The notes beneath the pieces are model-generated. The model was not told the DNA's origin. It ran no database searches and was given only the letters and a program-made list of their open reading frames with translations. The position numbers and the translations under genes were made by a program. A stretch of DNA of 64,000 bases, taken from positions 248,001-312,000 of the forward strand of contig UICE01000008.1 in the NCBI GenBank assembly GCA_900471815.1, in the 5' to 3' direction. How positions within the stretch are numbered: position 1 is the first letter of the stretch; each line of letters begins with the position of its first letter. Below are positions 42,219 to 50,809 of the stretch, piece after piece. This DNA is from Hyphomicrobiales bacterium. GTDB taxonomy: Bacteria; Pseudomonadota; Alphaproteobacteria; Rhizobiales; Rhizobiaceae.

Positions 42219-45200
42219 TTATTCAGCCGCTTCGGTCATGACCCGCGCCGGGTGGATGAGCGGCACCGGACTGCTGGCATAGACCTGCTCCGTATGCTGT
42301 TCATCCGGTTTGTTCGGACGCATGGACCAATGGAATATTCTGCCCATCCAATGGCTCACATCATCCATGATTGTGTAGAAGGATGGTACAAACACCAGCG
42401 ACAGAACTGTTGAAACCAGCAGACCGCCAATCACCGCAATCGCCATCGGGGCCCGGAATTCACCGCCATCGCCAAAAGCCATTGCTGCGGGAAGCATGCC
42501 TGCCGACATGGCAATCGTCGTCATCACGATTGGCCGGATGCGTTTGCGCCCGGCATCAATAATTGCCTCATTGCGCGGTATCCCATGCTTCACTTCTTCT
42601 ATGGCAAAATCGACAAGCATGATCGCATTCTTGGTGACAATGCCCATCAGCATCAAAATACCGATGACCACGGCCATGGAGACGGAATTATTGGTCAAAA
42701 GCAGAGCCACCGCGACACCTGCAATCGAAAGAGGCAGTGACATGAGGATGGTGAAGGCGTGGAACACACTGCCAAAGAGCAGGATCAGCACCACGAAGAC
42801 CAGCATCAGGCCCATGATCATTGCATCGCGGAATCCGGTAAAGACTTCACCCATCACCTCGGCATCGCCGGTTTCCTGAATCCTGACGCCTTCCGGCATG
42901 GATTTCGTCTGCGGCAGGTTTTTGACAATGGAGAGGCCCTCGCCAATTTCCTTGCCCTTGGCCATGTTTGCGCCAACGACGACCCGGCGTTCGCGGTTGA
43001 AGCGCTCAATGGAGGAGGGACCCTGTCCAAAGCTGATCTGCGCAATTGATTCCAACGGAACGACTACACCGGCAGGTGTTGTTACGGTCAGGGTCTGGAG
43101 CACAGAAAGGTCACGGCGCGAATCCTCGGTCAATTGAACGCGGATCGGGACCTGCCTTCCATCAACCGTATATTTTGCCAGATTGGCATCAAGATCACCC
43201 AAGGTCGCAACACGCAAAGCCTCCGACAGCGCTGATGTCGACAGGCCCAGCTCCGCCAGCTTATCCATGCGCGGTGTCACGATGATCTCGGGGCGATCCA
43301 GCGCCGCCGTGGATGACACAGCCTGAAAGTCGCCGGTTGCAGTCATGGCGCTTTGCAATTGTCTTGCCTGCTGGGTTACTTTCTCACCATCATTGCCGAT
43401 GACGCCGACAGCAAATTCGCGTTCGCCGCGATCATTGACGAAATTGGCGCGCAGATCGGAAACCTCGGACAATTTGTTGAAAATGTCGGTCTCCACCTGT
43501 TTCTGGGTGCGGTCCCTTTCGGATTTATGGCTGAGCTTAACGACCATCGTTGCGCGCCTTGTATCCAGCGAACCCGTTGGCGACGCACCGCCCGTCACAT
43601 AGGTCTGCTTGACTTCTGGTATCTGGCGAACAAGTGATGCCGCCTCGTCACTAACGCGGCGTGTTTCCTCGATAGGTGCACCAGGAGGCAGTTCAAGGCT
43701 CACGACAACCCGGGCTTCATCCTGTGGCGGGACAAAGCCCGATGGCAGAAAGCCCATGGCCCAGATTGCAACAGCAAAAAGAGCCACGCCGCTGCCCAGC
43801 GTCAGCCAGCGGAAACGCAAAGTGACGGTCAGAAAACGGGTATAGGCCTTGATCCAGCCGGTTTCTTCCGAGCCGTGGTGCAGGCTTTTACCGTCGCGCA
43901 ACAGATAGGCGGTCATCATCGGCGTAATGAGCCGTGCAACAAGCAGCGAGAAAAAGACCGCGACCGCAACCGTCAGACCGAATTGCTTGAAATATTGACC
44001 GGCAATGCCGCTCATGAAGCTGACCGGTGCGAACACGGCAATGATTGTGGCCGAGATGGCGATAACAGCAAGCCCGATTTCGTCGGCAGCTTCCAGTGAA
44101 GCCCGATAGGGTGATTTGCCGGATCGCATATGCCGGACAATGTTTTCGATTTCGACGATAGCATCATCGACCAGAATACCGGTCACCAGAGTAATACCAA
44201 GCAGACTGATCAGATTGAGCGAGAAGCCCAGCATGTCGATGGCCCAGAAAGTAGGGATCGCCGACAAGGGCAGGGCAACAGCCGCGATCAATGTCGCCCG
44301 CATATTGCGCAGGAACAGGAACACGACAATGATGGAAAGCACGGCACCTTCAATCAGCGAACTCATCGCGGATTCGTAATTGCCATAGGTATAATTGACC
44401 GAATTATCGATCATGCTGAAGCGTGTATCGGGGTATTTCTGCTGCAACTGATCGATGCGCGCTTGCACGGCCGCAAAGACTTCCGTATCGCTGGCTCCCT
44501 TTGCGCGGAACACACCCAGCGAAACAATCGTCTGATTATCGACACGCGCAAAGGATTTTGGCTCTTCAAAAGCGTCGCTGACAGTTCCGATTGCATCGAG
44601 CCGGACAGAGCGTCCACCGGCGAGCGGAATTTCCACCGCACGCAGATCTTCCAATGAACGGGAGCCGCCCAAGGTTCGGATCGTCTGTTGCGTATCGCCA
44701 AGATCGCCGCGTCCGCCGGTCAGATCGGCGCTCATGGATTTCAGCGCGCGATTGACATCGGCAGCGGTAACCCCGAGTGCGGTCAATCGATCGGGGTCGA
44801 GCGAGACACGGATTTCACGCTTAACGCCGCCATAGCGCTCCACCTTGCCGACACCTTTAAGGCCCTGAATATCACGTATGATCGTGTCATCGACAAACCA
44901 GGAAAGCTGTTCCGCCGTCATTGCCGGAGCGGAAATGCCGTAGGTCAGAATTGCCGAACCTTCGACATCCACCGAATTGATCAGCGGTTCCTTGATGGTC
45001 GCTGGAAGATCATCGCGGATGCGCGATACGGCATCCTTGACGTCGTTCAGCGCTTTTTGCGTATCAACCTCCAGCCGGAACTCGACAAGCGTTGTCGAAT
45101 TGCCTTCAGTCAGATTGCTGATGACATTCTTGACGCCGGTAATATTGGCGACAGAATCCTCAACCCGCTTGGCAATCTGGGTTTCCAGCTCTGTCGGCGC

Positions 45201-45368
45201 AACGCCCGGATCGGTAATCGAGACCGATATCAACGGCACGTCGATATTGGGGAAGCGGGTGATGGGCAGTTTGGAAAAGGCCATCAGCCCCAGCACGGTC
45301 AAAACGACAAAGAGGAGAATTGCCGGAACCGGGTTGCGGATGGACCAGGCGCTGATGTTCCAGTTCAT
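42219..45368 (-). CDS. RND-family multidrug efflux permease (HAE1)
   Basis: Inner-membrane proton-driven pump of the AcrB/MexF type. The 1049-residue protein has TM1 (about 12-30) with the family start NISAWSIRNPVPAILLF, two large periplasmic loops, and 12 membrane segments. TM4 carries GILVDDAIVEIEN, with the paired Asp residues of the proton relay. The PTEL.. stretch (VAPTELETQIAKRVEDSVAN) and VTKNAIMLVDFAIEE in TM10 are typical. It overlaps the adaptor gene by 4 bases and is the last gene of the TetR-adaptor-pump operon. Substrates cannot be inferred. No outer-membrane factor gene is present here. Confidence 0.92.
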   Translation of the reverse strand: MNWNISAWSIRNPVPAILLFVVLTVLGLMAFSKLPITRFPNIDVPLISVSITDPGVAPTELETQIAKRVEDSVANITGVKNVISNLTEGNSTTLVEFRLEVDTQKALNDVKDAVSRIRDDLPATIKEPLINSVDVEGSAILTYGISAPAMTAEQLSWFVDDTIIRDIQGLKGVGKVERYGGVKREIRVSLDPDRLTALGVTAADVNRALKSMSADLTGGRGDLGDTQQTIRTLGGSRSLEDLRAVEIPLAGGRSVRLDAIGTVSDAFEEPKSFARVDNQTIVSLGVFRAKGASDTEVFAAVQARIDQLQQKYPDTRFSMIDNSVNYTYGNYESAMSSLIEGAVLSIIVVFLFLRNMRATLIAAVALPLSAIPTFWAIDMLGFSLNLISLLGITLVTGILVDDAIVEIENIVRHMRSGKSPYRASLEAADEIGLAVIAISATIIAVFAPVSFMSGIAGQYFKQFGLTVAVAVFFSLLVARLITPMMTAYLLRDGKSLHHGSEETGWIKAYTRFLTVTLRFRWLTLGSGVALFAVAIWAMGFLPSGFVPPQDEARVVVSLELPPGAPIEETRRVSDEAASLVRQIPEVKQTYVTGGASPTGSLDTRRATMVVKLSHKSERDRTQKQVETDIFNKLSEVSDLRANFVNDRGEREFAVGVIGNDGEKVTQQARQLQSAMTATGDFQAVSSTAALDRPEIIVTPRMDKLAELGLSTSALSEALRVATLGDLDANLAKYTVDGRQVPIRVQLTEDSRRDLSVLQTLTVTTPAGVVVPLESIAQISFGQGPSSIERFNRERRVVVGANMAKGKEIGEGLSIVKNLPQTKSMPEGVRIQETGDAEVMGEVFTGFRDAMIMGLMLVFVVLILLFGSVFHAFTILMSLPLSIAGVAVALLLTNNSVSMAVVIGILMLMGIVTKNAIMLVDFAIEEVKHGIPRNEAIIDAGRKRIRPIVMTTIAMSAGMLPAAMAFGDGGEFRAPMAIAVIGGLLVSTVLSLVFVPSFYTIMDDVSHWMGRIFHWSMRPNKPDEQHTEQVYASSPVPLIHPARVMTEAAE

Positions 45369-46582
45369 TTGACCGCTCCGGTCTGCTCGGCTGAGACACG
45401 AACCGGGGTAACGCGGTCGCCATCGGCGACGAATGTTCCGGCGCGGGCGACGATTTCTTCGCCCTCGGCAAGACCCTCAAGCACTTCGGCGGAATGGCCG
45501 TTGCGAATGCCGATCTTCACCTTGCGGCTTTCGACAACACCGTTCTTGACGACCTGAATGAGCGTCGCCGGCCCATTATAGACAATAGAGGAAAGTGGAA
45601 CGCTAATGCCGCCACGACGGGCAAGTTCAATGACAGCGCGGGCAAAATTGCCCGGGCGGATTGAAGGGTTCTTCTCAAGCGACACTTTTACCGCGCCCAG
45701 ACGCGAGCTTGCTGAAATCTCCGGAGAGATCAGGCGGATTTTGCCTGCGACCGGCTCTTCCATGCCCGAAACGCGGACAGAGACCGGCATGCCCGCCTTT
45801 AACAGCGGCAAATCGACTTCCGGAATATTGCCTGCGAGCTCAAAATCATTATCGCGGGCAATGCGGAACAATGGTCCCGCATTGGCGGAGACGATTGCAC
45901 CAAGAAGCGCGTCGCGGCTCAAAATAACGCCGCTCGCCGGTGCTCTTACATCGGCTTTCTCCAGACGCAGCATGACATCGCGTTTTTGGGCGGCGACAAG
46001 TTGCAACTGCGTTTGCGTTGCCACCAGCGCGTGACGAGCCGTGTTCAGCTTGGCATTGGCGCTGTCATGGGCATTGGTTGCATTGTCAAATTCAGCTTTG
46101 GAAGTGAAGCCCTTGGCGCTCAAGGAGCGGGCACGCTCCAGCGCTTCCAATGCTTGCCGCACGGCAATCTGCGCATCGACAATCTGTGCTTCGGACTGTG
46201 CGATGGACGCGGCGGCCTGAGCCCCTTGCGCTTCGATTTGCGCAAGTTGGATCTCAAGCGAAGACTTGTCGAGCCTTGCCAGGATGTCGCCTTCCTTGAC
46301 CACATCGCCCTGATCGGCATTGAGCTCGAGCACAAGCAGTCCGGCAACATCCGTGCCGACGGCAACCTCTTGCCGGGGAACAATGGTTCCCGTTACAGTC
46401 AGTGTCGCCACCATTTCCTGCTTTCCGGCAGCGACCACATTGATCGAGGGAGCCTTGGGTTCGCTTGCAACCGCTGGTGTGTCTTCCGCCGCAGCAATTC
46501 CGGGCAAGGACAAGGCGAAACCAATCGCCACAATGGAGGAGAAGAGAACTTTTCTGAGATTGCGGTGAGGGTGGCGGTTCAT
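45365..46582 (-). CDS. RND efflux periplasmic adaptor (HlyD/MFP family)
   Basis: Membrane-fusion protein linking the RND pump at 42219 to an outer-membrane channel. The 405-residue protein has a signal peptide (about 12-33, ending IAAAE), a lipoyl/barrel-sandwich domain split around a long alpha hairpin (about 110-205: GAQAAASIAQSEAQIVDAQI, then RHALVATQTQLQLVAAQ) and beta-barrel and membrane-proximal domains ending LEGLAEGEEIVARAG. No lipobox Cys is visible, so it is probably soluble or anchored by an uncleaved signal. It overlaps the pump gene by 4 bases and lies 21 bases after the TetR gene. Confidence 0.9.
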   Translation of the reverse strand: MNRHPHRNLRKVLFSSIVAIGFALSLPGIAAAEDTPAVASEPKAPSINVVAAGKQEMVATLTVTGTIVPRQEVAVGTDVAGLLVLELNADQGDVVKEGDILARLDKSSLEIQLAQIEAQGAQAAASIAQSEAQIVDAQIAVRQALEALERARSLSAKGFTSKAEFDNATNAHDSANAKLNTARHALVATQTQLQLVAAQKRDVMLRLEKADVRAPASGVILSRDALLGAIVSANAGPLFRIARDNDFELAGNIPEVDLPLLKAGMPVSVRVSGMEEPVAGKIRLISPEISASSRLGAVKVSLEKNPSIRPGNFARAVIELARRGGISVPLSSIVYNGPATLIQVVKNGVVESRKVKIGIRNGHSAEVLEGLAEGEEIVARAGTFVADGDRVTPVRVSAEQTGAVK

Positions 46583-46603
46583 CTTGGAGCCTGGGGGTGA
46601 GAG

Positions 46604-47317
46604 CTATAGTTGCTTGTTCGTTGGTCGCAAAACGGCGGTTGCCAGCGCACGGAACACGGGTTCCAATGCTTCCAGCGGCACGCCTTGTGCGGGAAAATTG
46701 CGAAGGATAATGCCTTCGCCCATGGCTGCGAGCGTGGCGACGGCAAGCTCAAGTTCGACCACCGGGTCGATAAGGCCGGCCTCTTTTGCTGCGGTAAATG
46801 CAGCAATCAGCCTTTCACGCATCATGCCTTCATGCAGTTCGCAAATGGCAGCAACCGCATCATTGCGTGTCGCCTCGGCGCGTACTTCAATGAAAAGGCG
46901 GGCACTGGCATCGGCTGGGCCGTTATTGCTCATATCCATCGACATGTGGCGCACATGCTCTATGCCCACTTTGACAACGGCCTCAATAATGTCATTGCTA
47001 CTGGACATGCGATCAAGGATCTCTGCGCTTTCACGACGATGTTGCGCACAAATATGTTCAATGATCGCCTCTTTTGAGGAGAAATAACGATAAAGCGCGC
47101 CGGGGCTCATGCCAGCCTCGGAACAAATGTCATTCATGGAGGCTCCGCGAAAGCCGGAGCGGATGAAACAGGTGGTTGCAGCGGCAAGGATGCGCTCTTC
47201 CTGCGCCTCGCGATTGCGCGCTCGCTTGCCGAACAGCTTGGTGACAAAACAGCATGATCCTTCCGTATCATCACTTGATGCGGCGGGTGTCTGCCTTGGC
47301 ATTGCTTGATCGGTCAT
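46604..47317 (-). CDS. TetR-family repressor of the RND operon
   Basis: A 237-residue regulator. Residues 1-32 are a polar extension; the HTH domain follows (about 33-90) with AQEERILAAATTCFIRSGF, SMNDICSEAGMSPGALYRYFSSKEAIIEHI, the standard TetR recognition pattern. The C-terminal ligand domain is about 95-235. It is the first gene of the operon with the efflux adaptor and pump, and an 18-bp perfect palindrome lies just upstream of its start at 47334-47351. Autorepression with release by a pump substrate is the expected logic, by analogy with AcrR/BepR. Confidence 0.88.
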   Translation of the reverse strand: MTDQAMPRQTPAASSDDTEGSCCFVTKLFGKRARNREAQEERILAAATTCFIRSGFRGASMNDICSEAGMSPGALYRYFSSKEAIIEHICAQHRRESAEILDRMSSSNDIIEAVVKVGIEHVRHMSMDMSNNGPADASARLFIEVRAEATRNDAVAAICELHEGMMRERLIAAFTAAKEAGLIDPVVELELAVATLAAMGEGIILRNFPAQGVPLEALEPVFRALATAVLRPTNKQL

Positions 47318-47333
47318 CAGTCACCAATAAAAA

Positions 47334-47351
47334 AGAGAGAACGTTCTCTCT
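47334..47351. promoter_or_regulatory. 18-bp perfect palindrome, TetR operator candidate
   Basis: The site AGAGAGAACGTTCTCTCT is fully self-complementary and lies 17 bases upstream of the TetR gene start, in the gap shared with the divergent ECF sigma gene. Its position fits the operator for autorepression of the efflux operon. Confidence 0.7.
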
Positions 47352-47432
47352 CATTTATATCAGCTGCACAATATCGTCAATATGAGAATGATCATTCTTG
47401 TTTTACTGCTGACAAAAAAATCCGTACTGCAT

Positions 47433-47461
47433 GGGAATAAACCCGCGATAGGCTACGTATA
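47433..47461 (+). promoter_or_regulatory. ECF-type promoter abutting the sigma factor start
   Basis: GGGAATAA (47433-47440) and CGTAT (47456-47460) are spaced by 15 bases, a layout typical of ECF sigma -35/-10 elements. The start ATG is at 47468, about 7 bases after the -10, so transcription would begin at or next to the start codon. Confidence 0.5.
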
Positions 47462-47467
47462 TCGGTC

Positions 47468-48004
47468 ATGAGCAATGAGAAAACCCGCTTCGACGTGATT
47501 GGCCAGCTTGGGTCGCTGCGCCGTTATGCGCGCTCGCTGGCTCGTAATGAGCAGGATGCCGAGGATCTCGTGCATGATGCGCTGGTGCGGGCCTATGAAA
47601 AGCAGGCGAGTTTTCGCCCGAACGGTAATTTGCGGACATGGCTGTTTTCCGTGTTGCACAACACGTTCATTGATGGTTTCCGCTCGCGCCAGGCTGATGC
47701 GCGCAGAATAGCCCAGACGGCAGAGACGGCGGAAACCGTTCAGCAGCCATCGCAGGAACATGCGGTGCGGCTGGAACAGATACGCCAGATGTTTGAAACC
47801 TTGCCCGAAGAGCAGCGAAGCGCGCTGCATCTGGTGGCTATTGAGGGGCTTTCCTATGAGGAAGCTGCCGGAATTCTGGACATACCTATCGGCACATTGA
47901 TGTCGAGGGTCAGCCGGGCACGGGCTTTCATGCGCGCCAGCGAAGGCGAAGAGCCTTCTTCCCGCGCTGCCCAACTGCGAATTGTCGGAGGTCGTGATGA
48001 TTAA
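47468..48004 (+). CDS. ECF-family RNA polymerase sigma factor
   Basis: A 178-residue extracytoplasmic-function sigma factor. Region 2 (about residues 12-75) has RYARSLARNEQDAEDLVHDAL and RTWLFSVLHNTFIDGFR. Region 4 (about 110-165) has LPEEQRSALHLVAIEGLSYEEAA and IPIGTLMSRVSRAR, the DNA-binding helix pair. It overlaps the anti-sigma gene by 8 bases. No Shine-Dalgarno precedes the ATG, and a promoter-like pair ends 7 bases before it, so it may be translated from a leaderless mRNA and autoregulated. The regulon is unknown, but such sigma/anti-sigma pairs often answer envelope or oxidative stress. Confidence 0.88.
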   Translation: MSNEKTRFDVIGQLGSLRRYARSLARNEQDAEDLVHDALVRAYEKQASFRPNGNLRTWLFSVLHNTFIDGFRSRQADARRIAQTAETAETVQQPSQEHAVRLEQIRQMFETLPEEQRSALHLVAIEGLSYEEAAGILDIPIGTLMSRVSRARAFMRASEGEEPSSRAAQLRIVGGRDD

Positions 48005-48770
48005 GACAAGAGACCCTATCGTGCAGGCCGATTTTGATGCCTATGTGGACGACCAACTGGATGGCGCGCGCCGTATCGAGGTGGCTGGATATCTTTCCGA
48101 GCATCCCGAAGATGCTGCCCGCGTCATGGCAGATCTGCGTGGCCGTGATGAATTGCGTCTCGCGCTTTCAGCGCCCGCTTCGGTTTCCGGCCTTGCTTCT
48201 GCACAGGCTGCCGAGCGGCTCCAGCGCAGCCTTGGACGCAGGCAGATTTTCAATCGGCTGCAACGCGTTGCGGCGGTGGCATTGCTTGTTGGCCTCGGTT
48301 GGATGGCCCATGCCGGTTTTGGTCCGTTGATCGTCTCGGAGGTTGTCGCTTCACAGCCGGCTCCTGCCTATGTCCAGGATGCGGTGATGGCGCATCGCAC
48401 GTCGCTGGTACGCGCTGCAATGACATCGCAGCCCGGCACCCGAAATTATGACCCGGCTGAAATACGTGCCGCCACGGCAATCATTATGCCAAAGCTTCCA
48501 ACCGAATGGAAAGTGAAGGACGTGCAATTGTTCCCGTCCACATTCGGACCAAGCATTGAACTTGAGATCGGATCGTCTGTCACGGGTGCCTTGTCCCTTT
48601 TTGCGGTTCGCCCCGGTTCATTTGATGTCGTTAAACCACGCATTGTCGAGATTGAAGACATGAAAGCAGCCTATTTCCAGATCGGCGACGTCGCCTATGC
48701 GCTCGTTGCCGATGGTGGTTCCGATGAGCTGGGCAAAGCCGCTACTCAACTTGCCAACACACTTTACTGA
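47997..48770 (+). CDS. Membrane anti-sigma factor partner
   Basis: A 257-residue protein from the ATG at 47997, which overlaps the sigma gene stop. The cytoplasmic N-terminus (1-85) is helical with DFDAYVDDQLDGARRIEVAGYL and HPEDAARVMADL, as in RskA/ChrR-free anti-sigma domains of alphaproteobacteria. One membrane segment follows (about 87-105, AVALLVGLGWMAHAGF), then a periplasmic sensor domain (110-257) with KVKDVQLFPSTFGPSIELE. The coupled layout and topology make it the inhibitor of the ECF factor. No zinc-binding HxxxCxxC motif is present, so redox sensing by a ZAS motif is unlikely. Confidence 0.85.
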   Translation: MIKTRDPIVQADFDAYVDDQLDGARRIEVAGYLSEHPEDAARVMADLRGRDELRLALSAPASVSGLASAQAAERLQRSLGRRQIFNRLQRVAAVALLVGLGWMAHAGFGPLIVSEVVASQPAPAYVQDAVMAHRTSLVRAAMTSQPGTRNYDPAEIRAATAIIMPKLPTEWKVKDVQLFPSTFGPSIELEIGSSVTGALSLFAVRPGSFDVVKPRIVEIEDMKAAYFQIGDVAYALVADGGSDELGKAATQLANTLY

Positions 48771-48793
48771 TCAACAACAGAAGGAACGTTCTG

Positions 48794-49510
48794 ATGAATA
48801 CACCACTTCGTTATGGCATCGACCGGGCAGGCGGCCAGTCAGCCGCTGCGTTCGACGAGGGCCTGCGCCAGCATATGCTGCGCATCTACAACTATATGGG
48901 CCTTGGCCTTGTTCTCACCGGTGTTGTCGCTTTCGTCGTCGCTTCAACGCCAGCACTTTATGTACCAATCTTCTCGACACCGCTTAAATGGGTGGTGATG
49001 CTGGCGCCGCTGGCTTTCGTGATGTTCTTCTCGTTCAAGATGCAGACAATGTCGGCGGCTTCCGCTCAAATGCTGTTCTGGGCGTTCTGCGCCGTCATGG
49101 GCCTGTCCATGGCTTCCATCTTCCTGGTCTTTACCGGCAACAGCATTGCGCGCACATTCTTCATTGCCGCAACAATGTTCGGTGCAACCAGTCTTTACGG
49201 TTACACTACCAAGCGTGACCTTTCGCAGTTCGGCTCGTTCCTGATCATGGGTCTGATCGGTGTTGTCGTTGCCAGCGTGGTAAACATCTTCCTTGGTTCG
49301 ACAATGATCCAGTTTGTGGTGTCAGTTGCCGGCATTCTCGTCTTCGTCGGTTTGACCGCCTGGGACACACAGACGATCAAGGAACAGTATGGCGAGAATA
49401 TTGATTCAGAGACACAGCAGAAAATGGCCGTATTCGGTGCGTTCTCGCTCTATCTCAACTTCATCAATATTTTTCAGCTTCTGCTGAACTTTACAGGCGA
49501 GCGCGAATAG
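48794..49510 (+). CDS. Bax inhibitor-1/YccA family membrane protein
   Basis: A 238-residue membrane protein of the BI-1 (TMBIM) family with seven membrane segments (about residues 38-60, 68-88, 95-115, 120-138, 150-170, 177-196, 210-232). It carries the family pattern GLTAWDTQTIKEQYGE in the C-terminal third, with the paired Asp residues linked to pH-dependent calcium leak in BsYetJ. AAGGAACG precedes the ATG. It is 23 bases after the anti-sigma gene, so it may be part of the same transcript, followed by a terminator. In bacteria the family relates to membrane stress and protease control. Confidence 0.88.
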   Translation: MNTPLRYGIDRAGGQSAAAFDEGLRQHMLRIYNYMGLGLVLTGVVAFVVASTPALYVPIFSTPLKWVVMLAPLAFVMFFSFKMQTMSAASAQMLFWAFCAVMGLSMASIFLVFTGNSIARTFFIAATMFGATSLYGYTTKRDLSQFGSFLIMGLIGVVVASVVNIFLGSTMIQFVVSVAGILVFVGLTAWDTQTIKEQYGENIDSETQQKMAVFGAFSLYLNFINIFQLLLNFTGERE

Positions 49511-49534
49511 CAACGCCTGAAGAGTTGACGAAAG

Positions 49535-49559
49535 GGCCGGAGAAATCCGGCCTTTTTTT
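49535..49559. terminator. Terminator after the BI-1 gene
   Basis: GGCCGGA and TCCGGCC with a GAAA loop form a 7-bp stem followed by seven T residues. It separates the BI-1 gene from the convergent MarR gene. Confidence 0.88.
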
Positions 49560-49567
49560 GTTGGTTA

Positions 49568-50128
49568 TTATTCGCCGCGGGGGCCGAAAATGGCTGCGCT
49601 TGCCCAAGTCTGCTCAATACGATCAAGCGTTTTGAAAGTGATTTCGAGGTTACGAATATTGTCGGGGCTGTCGGCAACGATTTTATGGCAGTTGGCGGCG
49701 ATGGCCGTCATGTCGGCGCAAAGCTCCTTGCCCTTTTCCGAAAGCTTGATTCGCGCTGCGCGGCGATCACGCTGCAGGGCGTTACGCTCAATATAACCGG
49801 ACTCACCCAGCTGCTTGAGGTAGTAGGAAAGGTTGGTGCCCGCATAGGGACCGCGTTCCATCAACTGCGTGACAGAAATTTCGTCATCGCCAATTGCCAG
49901 AAGCAGCATCAGATGGGCGTGGCCGATTTCTTCAACGCCGCGACGGGTCATTTCCGATTGCATAAAGGCTGCAAATCGTCTGTTCACCCGCTCCAGCGTG
50001 CGCGCAAGTTCAAAATGTGTGATGTTCGGTGCCGGAATATTGGCGGGCTTGCGGCCACCAAATGGCTTCGACACGTCATCCGGTGCCGCTTCGTTATCAA
50101 TCATATGTTGCAGATAATTCGGTACCAT
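49568..50128 (-). CDS. MarR-family transcriptional regulator
   Basis: The ATG at 50128 has GGAGA 5-9 bases upstream; an upstream frame to 50224 is rejected. The 186-residue protein has a winged-helix DNA-binding fold (about 55-140) with HAHLMLLLAIGDDEISVTQL, GTNLSYYLKQLGESGYI and QRDRRAARIKLSEKG, the MarR wing. The N-terminus and C-terminus provide dimerisation helices. It resembles regulators of cell-wall enzymes (LdtR type) in Rhizobiales, but this is a weak guess. No obvious target gene is adjacent on the same strand. Confidence 0.82.
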   Translation of the reverse strand: MVPNYLQHMIDNEAAPDDVSKPFGGRKPANIPAPNITHFELARTLERVNRRFAAFMQSEMTRRGVEEIGHAHLMLLLAIGDDEISVTQLMERGPYAGTNLSYYLKQLGESGYIERNALQRDRRAARIKLSEKGKELCADMTAIAANCHKIVADSPDNIRNLEITFKTLDRIEQTWASAAIFGPRGE

Positions 50129-50808
50129 CGAAGTCTCCGTAACGGTGCCCACCGCCAGTTTACGAGAAAACTTACCAGCGCTCAATGGTGCGCCGCACAT
50201 CAAAGCAATTAACAAGACAATCAATCAGAAGCCATCGGTATATAAGCATAAAGTATTAGAGAAAAGCATTCATTTACGATCGTGCCGCTTTTTTTCACGA
50301 TGGCTTCCCTTGGCGCAGATTGGGACAAAAAGTGCCAAGCAGCGTCATATTCCGTTATTATGCCGACATATATTAAATAATATGCACAATGCGTAAGCTT
50401 ATATCTGATGGTGGCTAAATATTAGGCAGCTATTCTTGCTGACGCCTGCGAAGCAACAATTGACCCTGCAGGGCAAAGGTTTCACGCGTTCATTCGAGGC
50501 CTGTAAAAGTGCACAAGAAAACTGTGGCAGACGTGGCGACACGGGTAGCCGGTTGGCAGAGGTATTACGGAAATCCTAATATTCTCGATGAAATGAACAA
50601 AGGCGTTGCCGATATGCCCGCCGGCAACTCGGCTCGATAGCAATTGCTGACACAAACGCCCTGTTCATTCCAATCCTCTGGCCGAGTACCGGGGCCGCCG
50701 CATCTCCGCAGGGAAGCGGCTGCGGAGGATGACTCGCCGCAACAATTGTTGAAAACCGGCGAATCGCATGGCAAAAAACTATTAACTTTTCCTGTCTATA
50801 TCAGGAAC
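50129..50808. other. 680-base intergenic region between MarR and SLT genes
   Basis: The first 100 bases should hold the MarR promoter. From 50280 to 50470 it is AT-rich with nothing recognised. A possible 43-codon frame lies at 50509-50640. A hairpin of CTCCGCAG (50704) and CTGCGGAG (50720) has no T-run. The promoter of the lipoprotein gene at 50810 must lie near 50740-50800. Confidence 0.4.
50509..50640 (+). CDS. Possible 43-aa small protein
   Basis: A short frame starts with GTG at 50509, with GAGG 9 bases upstream, and stops at 50638-50640. It would encode a 43-residue protein with WQRYYGNPNILDEMNKGVA. The composition is plausible for a real product, and the reading frame is open only to a stop at 50461 upstream. 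It could also be a remnant of a larger gene. No family is recognised. Confidence 0.28.
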   Translation: MHKKTVADVATRVAGWQRYYGNPNILDEMNKGVADMPAGNSAR

Positions 50809-50809
50809 A

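Noticed and set aside
50704-50727. Hairpin CTCCGCAG/CTGCGGAG as a terminator or small RNA
   Set aside because: There is no T-run, and no gene ends nearby on either strand. An RNA gene cannot be supported from this stem alone.
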